Shown here in pieces: positions 51,876 through 60,282 of a DNA stretch of 64,000 nucleotides. The DNA lies in NCBI GenBank assembly GCA_026394265.1, contig JAPKYO010000007.1, positions 1-64,000 on the forward strand, in the 5' to 3' direction. Each line of letters starts with the position of its first letter. Position 1 is the stretch's first letter. The position numbers and the translations under genes are program-made. The stretch is from Candidatus Bathyarchaeota archaeon (lineage in GTDB: Archaea; Thermoproteota; Bathyarchaeia; TCS64). A model generated the notes under the pieces. That model worked only from the letters and a program-made list of their open reading frames with translations, searched no databases and was not told the origin of the DNA.

Positions 51876-52934
51876 ATGCCTAGGAAGATCACTCTCGATG
51901 ACGTTGATGCGCTCGCGGTCGGCGGCTCGGTCCTCGGCGGTGGGGGTGGCGGGAAGGCCGAGTTCGGGCTCGCAGCGGGCAGGCTCGTGATGGAGCTTGG
52001 CGGCGTCGAGCTTTGGAGCCCCGAGGAGACGCCCCCCGAGTGGAACGTGATCACGGTCGCGTCCCTCGGGGCGCCGACTCAGAGGGGGAACACGAAGTAC
52101 CGCCACTTCATACGAGCCATAGAGATGCTGCGCGAGGCGGGGGTTGAGTTCGACGGCGTCATCGCCGCGGAGAACGGGGGCTACAACAGCTTCGGGGGCT
52201 GGATACCCGCGGCGGCGCTTGGGATACCCGTCGTCGACTGCCCGGGGGACGGGCGCGCGCACCCCACATCGATGATGGGGAGCATGGGGATGCACCGCGA
52301 GGAATACCGCTCAGTCAAGGCGGGCGCCACGGAGGGCGCGGAGACGATCTGCTGGGGGACACTGCAGGGCACTAGCAACATGATACGCTTCATGGCGACC
52401 GACTGCAAGGCGGTAATAGCGATGGCGCGCGACCCGATGCCCGTATCATGGTGTCTTGAACACGGAGCGCCTGACGCAATTCAGCAGGCTATCGACCTCG
52501 GCTACGCCTACCTCAAGGCGAAGAAGGGGGAGGCAGCCGTGAAGGCGGCGGCGAAGTTCCTCGGCGGTGAACTCGTCGAGAAGGGCAGGATAGTGGAACT
52601 GAGGAACGAGGCGAAGGGAGGCTTCGACGTCGGCACCATGACCATCGAGGGGAAGAAGACGTGGGAACTCGGCTACATGAACGAGTACATGACGCTGGAG
52701 CTGGACGGCAAGCGTGTCTCCACGTACCCCGATCTAATAACCACCTTCGACGCCGAGGGCACACCAATCAATAGCACCAGCCTCAAGCAGGGCGACACCA
52801 TCTACCTAGTCACCGCCCCCAAGGAGAAGATCAAGGTCGGCGACGGCAACAGATACCCAGAGATATACGACCCCGTCGAGGCGGCACTCGGCAAACCCAT
52901 GAAGCAGCACCTCAAGGGCTACCTCAAGCCCTAA
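51876..52934 (+). CDS. DUF917 domain protein
   Basis: A 352-residue protein of the DUF917 family (related to S-methyl-thiohydantoin desulfurase domains and found next to hydantoinases). The opening ITLDDVDALAVGGSVLGGGGGG and IPVVDCPGDGRAHPTSMMGSMGM are diagnostic. The C-terminal beta domain carries EYMTLELDGKRVSTYPDLI. Many members partner with hydantoinase/oxoprolinase subunits, but none is here. The reaction is unknown. Its 3' end faces intergenic repeat copy C. Confidence 0.82.
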   Translation: MPRKITLDDVDALAVGGSVLGGGGGGKAEFGLAAGRLVMELGGVELWSPEETPPEWNVITVASLGAPTQRGNTKYRHFIRAIEMLREAGVEFDGVIAAENGGYNSFGGWIPAAALGIPVVDCPGDGRAHPTSMMGSMGMHREEYRSVKAGATEGAETICWGTLQGTSNMIRFMATDCKAVIAMARDPMPVSWCLEHGAPDAIQQAIDLGYAYLKAKKGEAAVKAAAKFLGGELVEKGRIVELRNEAKGGFDVGTMTIEGKKTWELGYMNEYMTLELDGKRVSTYPDLITTFDAEGTPINSTSLKQGDTIYLVTAPKEKIKVGDGNRYPEIYDPVEAALGKPMKQHLKGYLKP

Positions 52935-52946
52935 CGATTAAAAAAA

Positions 52947-53067
52947 CATAGGGGTGAGGGGATACACCCAATACCCCAAAATACTACGCCTCCCGCCAAA
53001 AGAAACCAAAAAATGGCCCTGATTACACGCGGATCTAAGCAAAAGGAGCACATATTCGCTACCAAGG
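52947..53067 (-). repeat. Intergenic repeat, copy C
   Basis: On the minus strand it reads CTTGGTAGCGAATA, GTGCTCCTTTTG, TAGATCC, AGGGCCATTTT, TGGTTTCTTTT, GGCG, and a C-rich end TCCCCTCACCCCTATG. The first two blocks match copy A2 with one base different over 28. It begins about 46 bases after the 3' end of tRNA-Leu on the same strand. Confidence 0.78.
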
Positions 53068-53112
53068 TTGTAATTAAAATTCCTACGAGCCGCAACTAGT
53101 TAGAAGGGGGGT

Positions 53113-53200
53113 TGGTGCGGAGGGTGGGATTCGAACCCACGAACCCCTTCGGGATAGGAGCCTCAGTCCTACGCCTTTGGCCTAGCTGGGCGACCTCCGC
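53113..53200 (-). tRNA. tRNA-Leu, anticodon GAG
   Basis: A class II tRNA with long variable arm. Acceptor GCGGAGG pairs with CCTCCGC, the anticodon stem TAGGA/TCCTA encloses loop CTGAGGC (GAG reads CUC/CUU), and the T arm is GTGGG-TTCGAAT-CCCAC. Discriminator A and CCA are encoded in the DNA. No intron is seen. A TATA box (CCTTTAAATTG, 53224-53234, minus) is centred 29 bases upstream. Confidence 0.95.
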
Positions 53201-53223
53201 CCACCTCAGTTACCCAGCAACAC

Positions 53224-53234
53224 CAATTTAAAGG
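53224..53234 (-). promoter_or_regulatory. TATA box of tRNA-Leu
   Basis: CCTTTAAATTG on the minus strand, centred 29 bases before the tRNA 5' end. Confidence 0.65.
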
Positions 53235-53251
53235 GTTTCCCTGCGCGGGGA

Positions 53252-53326
53252 TGGGGCCTCTGCTGGGAGTCGAACCCAGGTCAAGGGATCCACAGTCCCA
53301 TATGCTACCGTTACACTACAGAGGCC
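53252..53326 (-). tRNA. tRNA-His, anticodon GTG
   Basis: Acceptor GCCTCTG pairs with CAGAGGC. The anticodon loop CTGTGGA contains GTG. The T arm reads CTGGG-TTCGACT-CCCAG. The discriminator is C73, the base before position 1 is G, so the G-1:C73 pair that identifies tRNA-His is genome-encoded. CCA is also encoded. A minus-strand TATA (CCTTTTAATGTA, about 53351-53362) lies 30 bases upstream. Confidence 0.95.
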
Positions 53327-53350
53327 GCGCGGAAAAAGGGATACAGGGGA

Positions 53351-53362
53351 TACATTAAAAGG
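53351..53362 (-). promoter_or_regulatory. TATA box of tRNA-His
   Basis: CCTTTTAATGTA on the minus strand, centred about 30 bases before the tRNA. Confidence 0.65.
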
Positions 53363-53429
53363 GTTTCGCGGGAAACGCCCCAGTAACAACACGTGAGTAC
53401 CCGACGCCACCATCCACAGTGAGTTTCGC

Positions 53430-53437
53430 TTATAAAG
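53430..53437 (+). promoter_or_regulatory. TATA box of MFS gene 53476
   Basis: TTATAAAG predicts transcription from about 53459, so ATG 53476 is the start and not the earlier in-frame codons. Confidence 0.6.
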
Positions 53438-53475
53438 CGACCCACATTATCCAAACCAATAGACGGCGAAACACG

Positions 53476-54732
53476 ATGGTGGAGGAGAAGAAGAGCGGCG
53501 GCCTCATCGGGAGAGTCAGGTCCGAGTTCGGGTTCATCACCGGCAACTTCGCCATCATGGTGGCGAGTTGGCTAGTCCTCGACTTCGCAAGCGAACTCCC
53601 CTACACCTACTACCCCCTCTACGTCCAGGCGCTCGGCGGAACTGCCGCGACCATCGGCCTCATCGGCGCCGTCGAAGGCATCTCCCGGGGAATCGTCCAG
53701 ATACCCGGCGGCTACCTCGCCGACAAGTACGGGCGCAAGTGGCTCATAGCCTCGATGACCTTCGTCGCCGCGTTCGCCCGCCTCTTCTACATCTTCGCCC
53801 CAACGTGGGAGTGGATACTCGTCGGCGCCCTCCTCGTCGGCATCACAAACATCTACGGACCCGCGCTGATGGCGATCGTCGCCGACTCCGTCCCCAAGGA
53901 GAAGCGGGGGATGGCTTACAGCATCATCACGCTGATAAACAGCGTCTCCACGACACCCGCCCCACTCCTAGCTGGAATACTCTACGTACGCATGGGGCTC
54001 GTCCCCAGCATGAGGCTCGGGTACGGCGTCGCCCTCATGGGCTTCCTCATCGCGGCGGTGATGCGGATAAGGCTCAAGGAGACGGTCGAGAAGCCGGAGA
54101 AGTTCAGCGCGGGCGACGTGGCGGCGACGATACCCTCCTCGATCCGTGAGAGCCTGGGTGTATGGAAGCTCGTCCCCCGGGCCGCCTTCATCTTCTTCAT
54201 ATCCAACCTCTTCAGCAGCTTCGCGATCGGCCTCTTCCAGCCCGTCGTCACCCTCTACGCCGTGAACGACCTCGGCATCGACCCCGTGGCGCTCAGCTAC
54301 ATAATGACAGCGATGTTCGTCACCATGATCATCATCGCGATACCCAGCGGTAAGCTCATCGACAAGATCGGGCGGAAGAAGCCGCTCATAATCGCGGGTC
54401 TCGCGTCCATCGCTTGGATTCCACTCTTCATCTGGGGGGACTTCTGGAGGCTCATCCTCGCGATGACGCTCGCCGGGCTGCTGATCGTGCTATTCAACGC
54501 GGCGGGTAACACCCTCTTCGCCGACCTGATACCGAGGGAGCACAGGGGGAAGGCGAACGGCGCCCTCGGGTTCTGGAGCATGCTAGCCATGTCCGCGGGG
54601 CAGATCGCGGGTGGGTGGCTCTACGATAACGTCAACCACCAGCTCCCCTTCTGGGGCGAGGCGGTGATGATGATACCCAGCATCCTGCTGATAGTCTTCT
54701 TCATAAAGGAGCCCGAGAAGGTCGAGGACTAG
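53476..54732 (+). CDS. Major facilitator superfamily transporter
   Basis: A 418-residue transporter with about 12 helices. MFS motif A appears twice, GGYLADKYGRKWLI in the N-half and GKLIDKIGRKKPLI in the C-half, along with VADSVPKEKRGMAYS and LIPREHRGKANG. It resembles multidrug- or sugar-type archaeal permeases, but the substrate is not evident. Convergent four-base overlap with the HAD gene. Confidence 0.87.
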   Translation: MVEEKKSGGLIGRVRSEFGFITGNFAIMVASWLVLDFASELPYTYYPLYVQALGGTAATIGLIGAVEGISRGIVQIPGGYLADKYGRKWLIASMTFVAAFARLFYIFAPTWEWILVGALLVGITNIYGPALMAIVADSVPKEKRGMAYSIITLINSVSTTPAPLLAGILYVRMGLVPSMRLGYGVALMGFLIAAVMRIRLKETVEKPEKFSAGDVAATIPSSIRESLGVWKLVPRAAFIFFISNLFSSFAIGLFQPVVTLYAVNDLGIDPVALSYIMTAMFVTMIIIAIPSGKLIDKIGRKKPLIIAGLASIAWIPLFIWGDFWRLILAMTLAGLLIVLFNAAGNTLFADLIPREHRGKANGALGFWSMLAMSAGQIAGGWLYDNVNHQLPFWGEAVMMIPSILLIVFFIKEPEKVED

Positions 54733-55397
54733 ACGAGCCCATTCACCGTGAGATAGTCGGGTAGCTCCCTGACGCTGGGGAGGACCACGTCGGGCTTCGC
54801 CGCTTCGATCTTCTCCCGCCTCTGCGTACCCGTGAGGACGGCGACCGTGTGCGCCTTCGCGTTGTGCCCCTCCTCGATCCCTATCCCCGTGTCGTCAATC
54901 TTGACGACCTGCGCCGGGTCCCTGATGTGACAGTGGCGCATCGTGCGCCTTATCATGGCTGGGCTGGGGCGCTCCTCCGCCACTATCTCGCTGCACGTCC
55001 AGTAGTCGATGAGGCCGGACTCCTCCCAGCGCAGATGCTTTACTATGTCGTGGGTGACGATGGCGGGGAAGCCGCTACCGACTCCAACGGCTACACCATG
55101 CTCCCTGAGCCACCTGAACGTCTCGGAGGTCCCCTGAATCTCCTTGACCCGGGTGACGTTGGCGGTCAGCATCTCGACGAAGTCCTTGTAGATGGCGGGG
55201 GCCTTGTCCCCGCCGAGCATGTTTATGACCTCCTTCTTGTCGCGCCCGCGCATGTCGTTCAGGGTCTCCATGGGAACCTCGACGCCGTGGCGGCGGAAGG
55301 CGTCATCGTAGCTGCGTAGGACGAGGGGCATCCCGTCGATCACGTCGTCGACGGTTGTGCCCGCCATGTCGAATACGGCTAAGCGTATCTTCGTCAT
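54729..55397 (-). CDS. HAD-superfamily hydrolase, phosphonoacetaldehyde hydrolase-like
   Basis: A 222-residue HAD protein. The nucleophile motif is FDMAGTTVDD, the alpha-helical cap follows, and the acidic motif is KIDDTGIGIEEGHNAKAHTVAV. The DMAGTTVD signature and PSPAMIRRTMRHC segment match the phosphonatase-like branch. The Schiff-base lysine of true phosphonatase is not clearly present, so a phosphatase role is equally likely. The stop is followed directly by the nitroreductase gene upstream on the same strand. Confidence 0.82.
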   Translation of the reverse strand: MTKIRLAVFDMAGTTVDDVIDGMPLVLRSYDDAFRRHGVEVPMETLNDMRGRDKKEVINMLGGDKAPAIYKDFVEMLTANVTRVKEIQGTSETFRWLREHGVAVGVGSGFPAIVTHDIVKHLRWEESGLIDYWTCSEIVAEERPSPAMIRRTMRHCHIRDPAQVVKIDDTGIGIEEGHNAKAHTVAVLTGTQRREKIEAAKPDVVLPSVRELPDYLTVNGLV

Positions 55398-55922
55398 CTA
55401 GCCCCACTCGTCTACGGAGACGATCTCCCCTATGGGCTTTCTCTTGCCCGGCTGCGTCCACTTCGGCTCCTTGGGGTATCCGAGGGGGGTGACGGCGGTG
55501 ACGGTCCACCCCGGCGGAACATCAAGCATCTCCTTGATGGACTCGTTGTCGAAGAGCCCTATCCAGCATGTTCCGAGTCCCTCGGCGCGCGCGGCGAGGA
55601 TGAGGTGGGTGAGGCCGATGGCGGAGTCGAGGAGGAAGCTCATCTCCCCCATGTAGCCGCCGCGGTCATACTTTATGTCGCATCCGCAGGCGACGACGAC
55701 TATGGGCGCCTCGGCGATCCATGGTTGGCCGCCGCTTATGGTGGCTATCTTCTTCCTTAGTTCGGGGTTCTTGACGAGGATGTACTTCCAGGGTTGCCTG
55801 TTGCTCCCCGAGGGGGCGACCCTCGCGGCGTCGAGGACCCTCCCGAGGACGTCCTCGGGTATCTCGTCTGGCTTGTAGCTTCGGACGCTTCGCCTCGTGT
55901 GGACGACGTCGTAGAACTCCAT
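55398..55922 (-). CDS. Nitroreductase family FMN protein
   Basis: A 174-residue flavoprotein with the family N-terminus VVHTRRSVRSYKPDEIPEDVLGRVLDAARVAPSGSNRQPWKYILV, the FMN phosphate-binding RRSVR, SAIGLTHLILAARAEGLGTCWIG and PLGYPKEPK. It would reduce an unknown electron acceptor with NAD(P)H. ATG 55922 is fixed by a TATA (ATTTAAATCC, 55951-55960, minus), which predicts a leaderless mRNA and excludes a longer frame. Probably co-transcribed with the HAD gene. Confidence 0.88.
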   Translation of the reverse strand: MEFYDVVHTRRSVRSYKPDEIPEDVLGRVLDAARVAPSGSNRQPWKYILVKNPELRKKIATISGGQPWIAEAPIVVVACGCDIKYDRGGYMGEMSFLLDSAIGLTHLILAARAEGLGTCWIGLFDNESIKEMLDVPPGWTVTAVTPLGYPKEPKWTQPGKRKPIGEIVSVDEWG

Positions 55923-55950
55923 GTGGATCAGTTGTTTCTTGGACGTTGAG

Positions 55951-55960
55951 GGATTTAAAT
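55951..55960 (-). promoter_or_regulatory. TATA box of nitroreductase gene
   Basis: ATTTAAATCC on the minus strand, centred 34 bases before ATG 55922. Confidence 0.6.
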
Positions 55961-56101
55961 GAGTGGAGCGGAGTCGGGGAAATGGTGGCCGATCCGCGTC
56001 TTTTTCGGTGTTTTCGGACGTGTTTCGGGGAGAAAAAGTGTTCATTTAGCGTACATTTTTGGGCCATTTTGGCGCGAAATATGTACGTTTTTGTACATTT
56101 C

Positions 56102-56195
56102 CGATCCCAATCGGGGCCGTTTCGTGGCTTCTTTTGGGTGATGGCGTGTTTTTCTAGGAGATCAGGTGGACCCCCCCTCCCCCCCTCTCTCATGG
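56102..56195 (+). repeat. Intergenic repeat, copy D (3' half)
   Basis: CGATCCCAATCGGGGCCGTTT, TGGCTTCTTTT, GGCGTGTTTTTC, AGATCAGG and a C-rich end follow the 3' half of copy A2. The 5' half is absent and replaced by a T-rich stretch with several GTACATTTTT/GTACGTTTTTG motifs (56050-56100). The span 55923-56237 has no gene. Confidence 0.7.
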
Positions 56196-56197
56196 CA

Positions 56198-56206
56198 TCT
56201 TTTATC
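56198..56206 (+). promoter_or_regulatory. TATA box of gene 56238
   Basis: TCTTTTATC lies just after repeat copy D and predicts a start near 56228, ten bases before the ATG. Confidence 0.5.
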
Positions 56207-56237
56207 TAGGCGTGGCGTGCATCTGGTCCCGACTTGT

Positions 56238-57047
56238 ATGCAGACCACTAATCTGGGCGGCTTAAAGGTGAGCAGGCTCTGCTACGGGACAGAGCCCTTC
56301 AACTTCAAGAAGGGACCCGACGATAACATGACGCAGGGGGACAAGACGCCCGCGCAGGGCGGGGAGATACTCGCGGAGGCGTCGAGGCTCGGCGTCTACA
56401 TGTGGGACACCTCCGACGACTACGGTACGCACCCGCACGTCAGGGAGGGATTGAAGCTGGTGAAGAGGAGCAGCGTCGTCGTGGCGGACAAGTCGAATGC
56501 GGCGACCTACGAGGAGGGCGTCAAGGCGGTCGACTTCGCCCGCAAGGACCTCGGGACCGAGTACATCGACATAATGTTCCTGCACATCGTCCCCCCTCGG
56601 CCCATCGAGAGGAAGGACGCGAACGATCGCGCCTACATCAGCCAGGACCTGAAGGGGCGCAAGGGGACGCTCGACGCGTACATCGAGGCGAGGGACGCGG
56701 GCCAGATCAAGAAGATCGCGCTCTCGACGCACAGCACCGACACGCTCCGCCAGGTCGTCGACGAGCCCGAGATCGACATCGTCTGCGCCCCACTCAACAT
56801 GCGTGGCACATACGTCGACGACGGCTCCCAGCAGGAGAGGCTGGACGCGCTGAAGGCACTGCACGACGCGGGGAAGGGCGTATACGTGATCAAGATACTC
56901 GCGGCGGGCAGGTACAGAGCGGAAGGGGACGATTGCATAAGGTACGCCCTCGGCTTCCACGACTTCATCGACGCGTGGAACATCGGCATGTACGACGTCG
57001 CCGACGTGAAGCATAACCTCGCACTCTTCGCGACCGCCCTCAAGTAG
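56238..57047 (+). CDS. Aldo/keto reductase family protein
   Basis: A 269-residue barrel protein. LGGLKVSRLCYGTEPF, the tetrad aspartate and tyrosine in MWDTSDDYGTHPHVREGLK, the lysine position in VVVADKSNAATYEEG, and the histidine in DIMFLHIV are recognisable, but spacing and the NADPH-binding C-terminus differ from standard reductases. It may have another substrate or weak cofactor binding. ATG 56238 follows from the TATA. Upstream extension would enter the repeat. Confidence 0.82.
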   Translation: MQTTNLGGLKVSRLCYGTEPFNFKKGPDDNMTQGDKTPAQGGEILAEASRLGVYMWDTSDDYGTHPHVREGLKLVKRSSVVVADKSNAATYEEGVKAVDFARKDLGTEYIDIMFLHIVPPRPIERKDANDRAYISQDLKGRKGTLDAYIEARDAGQIKKIALSTHSTDTLRQVVDEPEIDIVCAPLNMRGTYVDDGSQQERLDALKALHDAGKGVYVIKILAAGRYRAEGDDCIRYALGFHDFIDAWNIGMYDVADVKHNLALFATALK

Positions 57048-57095
57048 GTCGCCACTTTTTAACCCGACCTGCACACCCATACAATTAGCGTCAGC

Positions 57096-58292
57096 ATGTC
57101 TTCGCTCAGTAGATACCTTGCCCTTGAGGGGAACATACGGGTCCTCGCGCTCCAGACCCTGATCTCCCAGCTGGGCTTCGGTATGCTCGTCGTCGTCTGG
57201 CAGCCCTACATGCTCTCGGCGGGGCTGACGGTGGTTGACCTGGGCCTCATCCAGAGCGTGATCAACTTCAGCACGGCCGCTGGGCTCTTCATCTGGGGTC
57301 CCCTCAGTGACATCTTCGGCCGGAAGCGTGTGATGCTCCTCGGACACGCGTCGAGGGTGGTCGCCGTGCTCGCCCTCGTCGTCTCGGGCAACCCCATCTT
57401 CCTCTACGTCTTCGCCTTCTTCATCGGGTTCAGCGCGCTCTGGATGCAGGCGAACCCTGCTAGGACGGCGCTGCTGGCTGAGTCTGTTCCGAATGAGAAG
57501 CGGGCGACCGCCTACGGGACGCTGATGGCGATCAGCCAGGGGACGAACATGGTCATGGCCTCAATAGGGGGCTACCTCGCCATCGTGACGGGGTACTGGC
57601 CCATCTTCGCCATCACGGTCGTCGGCGAGGTCATCGGCATCGCGATAATGCTGCTCTTCATCAAGGAAACCCACCACACCGCCGGCGCAAACGGGCGGGA
57701 GGTAGGCTCCCGGATAATCCAGAACCTCAAACCCGAGAGGGAGATGATGCCCATCTACGTCATGCTGGTGATGATGGGCATCGGCTACGGCGTCGGCTAC
57801 TCACTCTTCTACGGTGCCCTCACCGACACATACAAGTTCACAACCCTCGAACTCGGGCTGATGTCAACGGCGACGAGCCTAGCCTGGGCACTCGGCTCAA
57901 TACCCAGCGGTAAGCTCTCGGAGAGGTTCAGCCCGCGGGTGATGGTGATGATCTCCACGGCCGCTTCCCTCATCACAGTCGTCGGCTTCATACTCTTCCG
58001 GAGCTTCCCCGCGTTCCTAGTCTTCAGCGTCTTCAACGGCCTCGACCCTTGTTTCTGGATTCCAAACTGGACGAGCATCATAGCGGATAGGGTGCCGGTG
58101 AAGGTTCGGTCCTCGATCTTCGGCAAGATGGATGCCTACAACAGGTTTGCGGCGATACCCGCGCCCTACATCGGGGGGCTACTCTACGCGGGCTACGGCT
58201 TCACGGCTCCCCTGCTCGTTCACCTGGCCTTCGTTTTAGTCTGGGGTTACATGTTGATCAGGATCACGGCGAAGCCGAAGGCGGCTACTTGA
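57096..58292 (+). CDS. Major facilitator superfamily transporter
   Basis: A 398-residue, about 12-helix permease. Motif A is GPLSDIFGRKRVMLL; the C-half counterpart is GKLSERFSPRVMV. Related in pattern to the transporter at 53476 but not a close copy. ACTTTTTAAC at about 57054-57063 is the likely TATA box. The substrate is unknown. The 3' end overlaps the convergent thymidylate kinase gene by eight bases. Confidence 0.85.
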   Translation: MSSLSRYLALEGNIRVLALQTLISQLGFGMLVVVWQPYMLSAGLTVVDLGLIQSVINFSTAAGLFIWGPLSDIFGRKRVMLLGHASRVVAVLALVVSGNPIFLYVFAFFIGFSALWMQANPARTALLAESVPNEKRATAYGTLMAISQGTNMVMASIGGYLAIVTGYWPIFAITVVGEVIGIAIMLLFIKETHHTAGANGREVGSRIIQNLKPEREMMPIYVMLVMMGIGYGVGYSLFYGALTDTYKFTTLELGLMSTATSLAWALGSIPSGKLSERFSPRVMVMISTAASLITVVGFILFRSFPAFLVFSVFNGLDPCFWIPNWTSIIADRVPVKVRSSIFGKMDAYNRFAAIPAPYIGGLLYAGYGFTAPLLVHLAFVLVWGYMLIRITAKPKAAT

Positions 58293-58851
58293 CCCCGGCG
58301 GCGCGGAGTATGTCCTCGTGTATCTCGGGGATCGAACGATCCCCGTCCACGATGGTCCACTTGCCGTCAGAGACTAGGTCCATCGCCTTGTCCGCCGTCT
58401 TGCTGAGTTCGTCGATGGTCTCGAAGCGCTCCACCTTGACCCTGTTCTCGACGACGCGACGGAACGCCTCGGCGGGGGAGACATTCAGGTAGATGAGGCT
58501 GCCCTTCGTGGGGACTATCTTGGAGAAGAAGCTGTAGGCGAGCTTGTGGGCGGGGGCGGGGAGATACGCGGTCCCCATGAGGTAGCGGACGAAGATGACG
58601 TAGTCCACCCTCCTCCAGTGGTAGAGGGTTATGCTCCTTATCACGTCGGCGAGGTAGAAGAGGCTCGCCGCGATGTGCGCCTTCTTCCCCTCGATGAATA
58701 GGTACTCGCGCCCCTTGACGCCGAAGAAGTTGTCCCCGCTCGGGTGGCTACGGATTATGCACGTCTTGCCTTTTCTCCTGAGGTGCTCGGCGAGCATCTC
58801 CGCCTGCGTGCTCTTCCCCGAGGCGTCGAGACCGTCGATCACGACGAGCAT
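58285..58851 (-). CDS. tmk: Thymidylate kinase-like protein
   Basis: A 188-residue P-loop kinase that would phosphorylate dTMP to dTDP. It starts LVVIDGLDASGKSTQAEMLAEHL with the Walker A, and has the FVRYLMGTAYLPAPA region where DR(Y/W) normally lies, LIYLNVSPAEAFRRV and VDGDRSIPEIHEDI. The DR motif is replaced by VRY and the lid is altered, so the substrate could be another nucleotide. Five bases separate it from the upstream kinase-like gene on the same strand. Confidence 0.8.
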   Translation of the reverse strand: MLVVIDGLDASGKSTQAEMLAEHLRRKGKTCIIRSHPSGDNFFGVKGREYLFIEGKKAHIAASLFYLADVIRSITLYHWRRVDYVIFVRYLMGTAYLPAPAHKLAYSFFSKIVPTKGSLIYLNVSPAEAFRRVVENRVKVERFETIDELSKTADKAMDLVSDGKWTIVDGDRSIPEIHEDILRAAGVK

Positions 58852-58856
58852 GGACC

Positions 58857-59543
58857 TCAGATGCCCCCCGTGAGGAATAGGAAGGTGGCGGCGCCCACGA
58901 GTGGGACGGCGACGTTGTCCAGCCCCTTGGGGGATATCCCCTCGACGACGGCGGCTAGACCTGCGATGGCGAAGGCGGGGACGAGCGGGTTGAACGTGAA
59001 GGGGTAGAGCAGCCCGAAGTAGAGAAAGGCGAGTGTTAGGCTGACGAAGCTCCCGAGGAACATACCGAGGCTCCCCTCGAGGCTCTTCGTCTCGAAGACC
59101 CGGTACTTGTGCTTACCATAGTATTCGCCGAATATGGCCGCGAGGCTGTCCCCGTAAGCCATGGGGAAGATGCCCGCGGCGACGACGTAGGGCTTGACGC
59201 CGAAGAGGAGGGCTAGGGCGCTGTAGCTTATGGCGTATAGGACGAGTCCCCAGTGGTGCCCCTCCTCGGTGAGGCTGCTGAGCCCCTTCATCTTCTCACC
59301 GAGCTTGATGGGCGAGTTCGGGGTTGCGAGCAGGGTGACTAGGATGAATGGGCTTGCGACTAGGAATGGGTAGATGCTCGCGGTGAAGAATGGCATGATG
59401 AGTGGGAGGTTGCCGATCATGGCGTGCAGGACCTTCCTGCTCACCTTCCCCGATAGGCGGAGCCTCGGGGAGACGACGATGAGCGCCACGATGTAAGCGT
59501 AGCAGCCCACCATGACCGTCAGGTTCCAGAGCAGCTCATCCAA
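58857..59543 (-). CDS. Dolichol/phytol-kinase-like (SEC59/VTE5/DGK1) membrane protein
   Basis: A 228-residue protein with about seven membrane helices. SRKVLHAMIGNLPLI, FPMAYGDSLAAIFGEYYGKHKYRVFETKSLEGSLGMFLGSF and VEGISPKGLDNVAVPL are the CTP-dependent lipid kinase signature (GDxxAxxxGxxxGK... KSxEGS). Archaeal members phosphorylate polyprenols such as dolichol or geranylgeraniol. It would supply lipid carriers for the glycan precursors made by the cluster near 17782-21151. Confidence 0.88.
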   Translation of the reverse strand: MDELLWNLTVMVGCYAYIVALIVVSPRLRLSGKVSRKVLHAMIGNLPLIMPFFTASIYPFLVASPFILVTLLATPNSPIKLGEKMKGLSSLTEEGHHWGLVLYAISYSALALLFGVKPYVVAAGIFPMAYGDSLAAIFGEYYGKHKYRVFETKSLEGSLGMFLGSFVSLTLAFLYFGLLYPFTFNPLVPAFAIAGLAAVVEGISPKGLDNVAVPLVGAATFLFLTGGI

Positions 59544-59614
59544 ACACGCGCCACCGGAGACAAATACTCATCCACCCAAAGCGCCCTTATCAGCGTTCGG
59601 GTGACGATGCTCAA

Positions 59615-59626
59615 GGTTTATTTTAG
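59615..59626 (+). promoter_or_regulatory. TATA box of superoxide dismutase gene
   Basis: GGTTTATTTTAG predicts a start near 59647, about 19 bases before ATG 59666. Confidence 0.5.
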
Positions 59627-59665
59627 CCGGATGTGAGGGATCAACTGTTTCTGGAGTGAGATTGT

Positions 59666-60268
59666 ATGAAAGAGTATGTTCTACCGAAGCTACCATACGC
59701 CTACGAGGCGCTTGAGCCCATAATCGACGCGGCGACGGTCACACTGCACCACGACAAGCACCACAACGCCTACGTGGCGGGGTTCAACGGGACCCTGAAG
59801 AAGATCGTGGAGGCGCGCGAGAAGGGCGACTACGCCTCTATCAAGGCGCTTGACAAGGACCTCGCCTTCCACGGGAGCGGCGTCGTCCTACACAACATGT
59901 ACTGGGAGAACCTCTGCCCCAAGGCGGAGTGCAAGGAGCCAGCGTCGGGCGCCTTCCTCGATCAGGTGAAGGCTGACTTCGGCGACCTCGCCAAGCTCAA
60001 GGCGGAGATGGGCGCAGCCGCGAAGGCCGTCGAGGGCTCAGGCTGGGCGGTCCTCGCCTGGGAGCCGGCGTCCAAGCAGATGCTGGTGCTTCAGGCGGAG
60101 AACCACCAGAAGCTCACCATCTGGGGCGTCGTCCCCCTCCTCGTCGTAGACGTCTGGGAGCACGCCTACTACCTCAAGTACCAGAACAACCGCGCCGCCT
60201 ACGTCGACGCCCTCTGGGGCATCATAAACTGGGCCGCCGTCGAGAAGAGGTTCAAGGCGGCGAAGTAG
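59666..60268 (+). CDS. sodA: Superoxide dismutase, Fe/Mn family
   Basis: A 200-residue enzyme that dismutates superoxide. The N-terminus LPKLPYAYEALEPIIDAATVTLHHDKHHNAYV gives the first metal histidine (about H28). HNMYWENL carries the second. VVDVWEHAYYLKYQNNR carries the aspartate and last histidine. The metal (Fe, Mn or cambialistic) cannot be told from this. No signal peptide, so it is cytoplasmic. Presence suggests exposure to oxygen. Confidence 0.95.
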   Translation: MKEYVLPKLPYAYEALEPIIDAATVTLHHDKHHNAYVAGFNGTLKKIVEAREKGDYASIKALDKDLAFHGSGVVLHNMYWENLCPKAECKEPASGAFLDQVKADFGDLAKLKAEMGAAAKAVEGSGWAVLAWEPASKQMLVLQAENHQKLTIWGVVPLLVVDVWEHAYYLKYQNNRAAYVDALWGIINWAAVEKRFKAAK

Positions 60269-60282
60269 CCGCCCCCGTCTTT

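Noticed and set aside
56262..57347. A 361-codon antisense frame over the aldo/keto reductase and MFS genes
   Set aside because: Runs through two well-supported genes and shows no domain.
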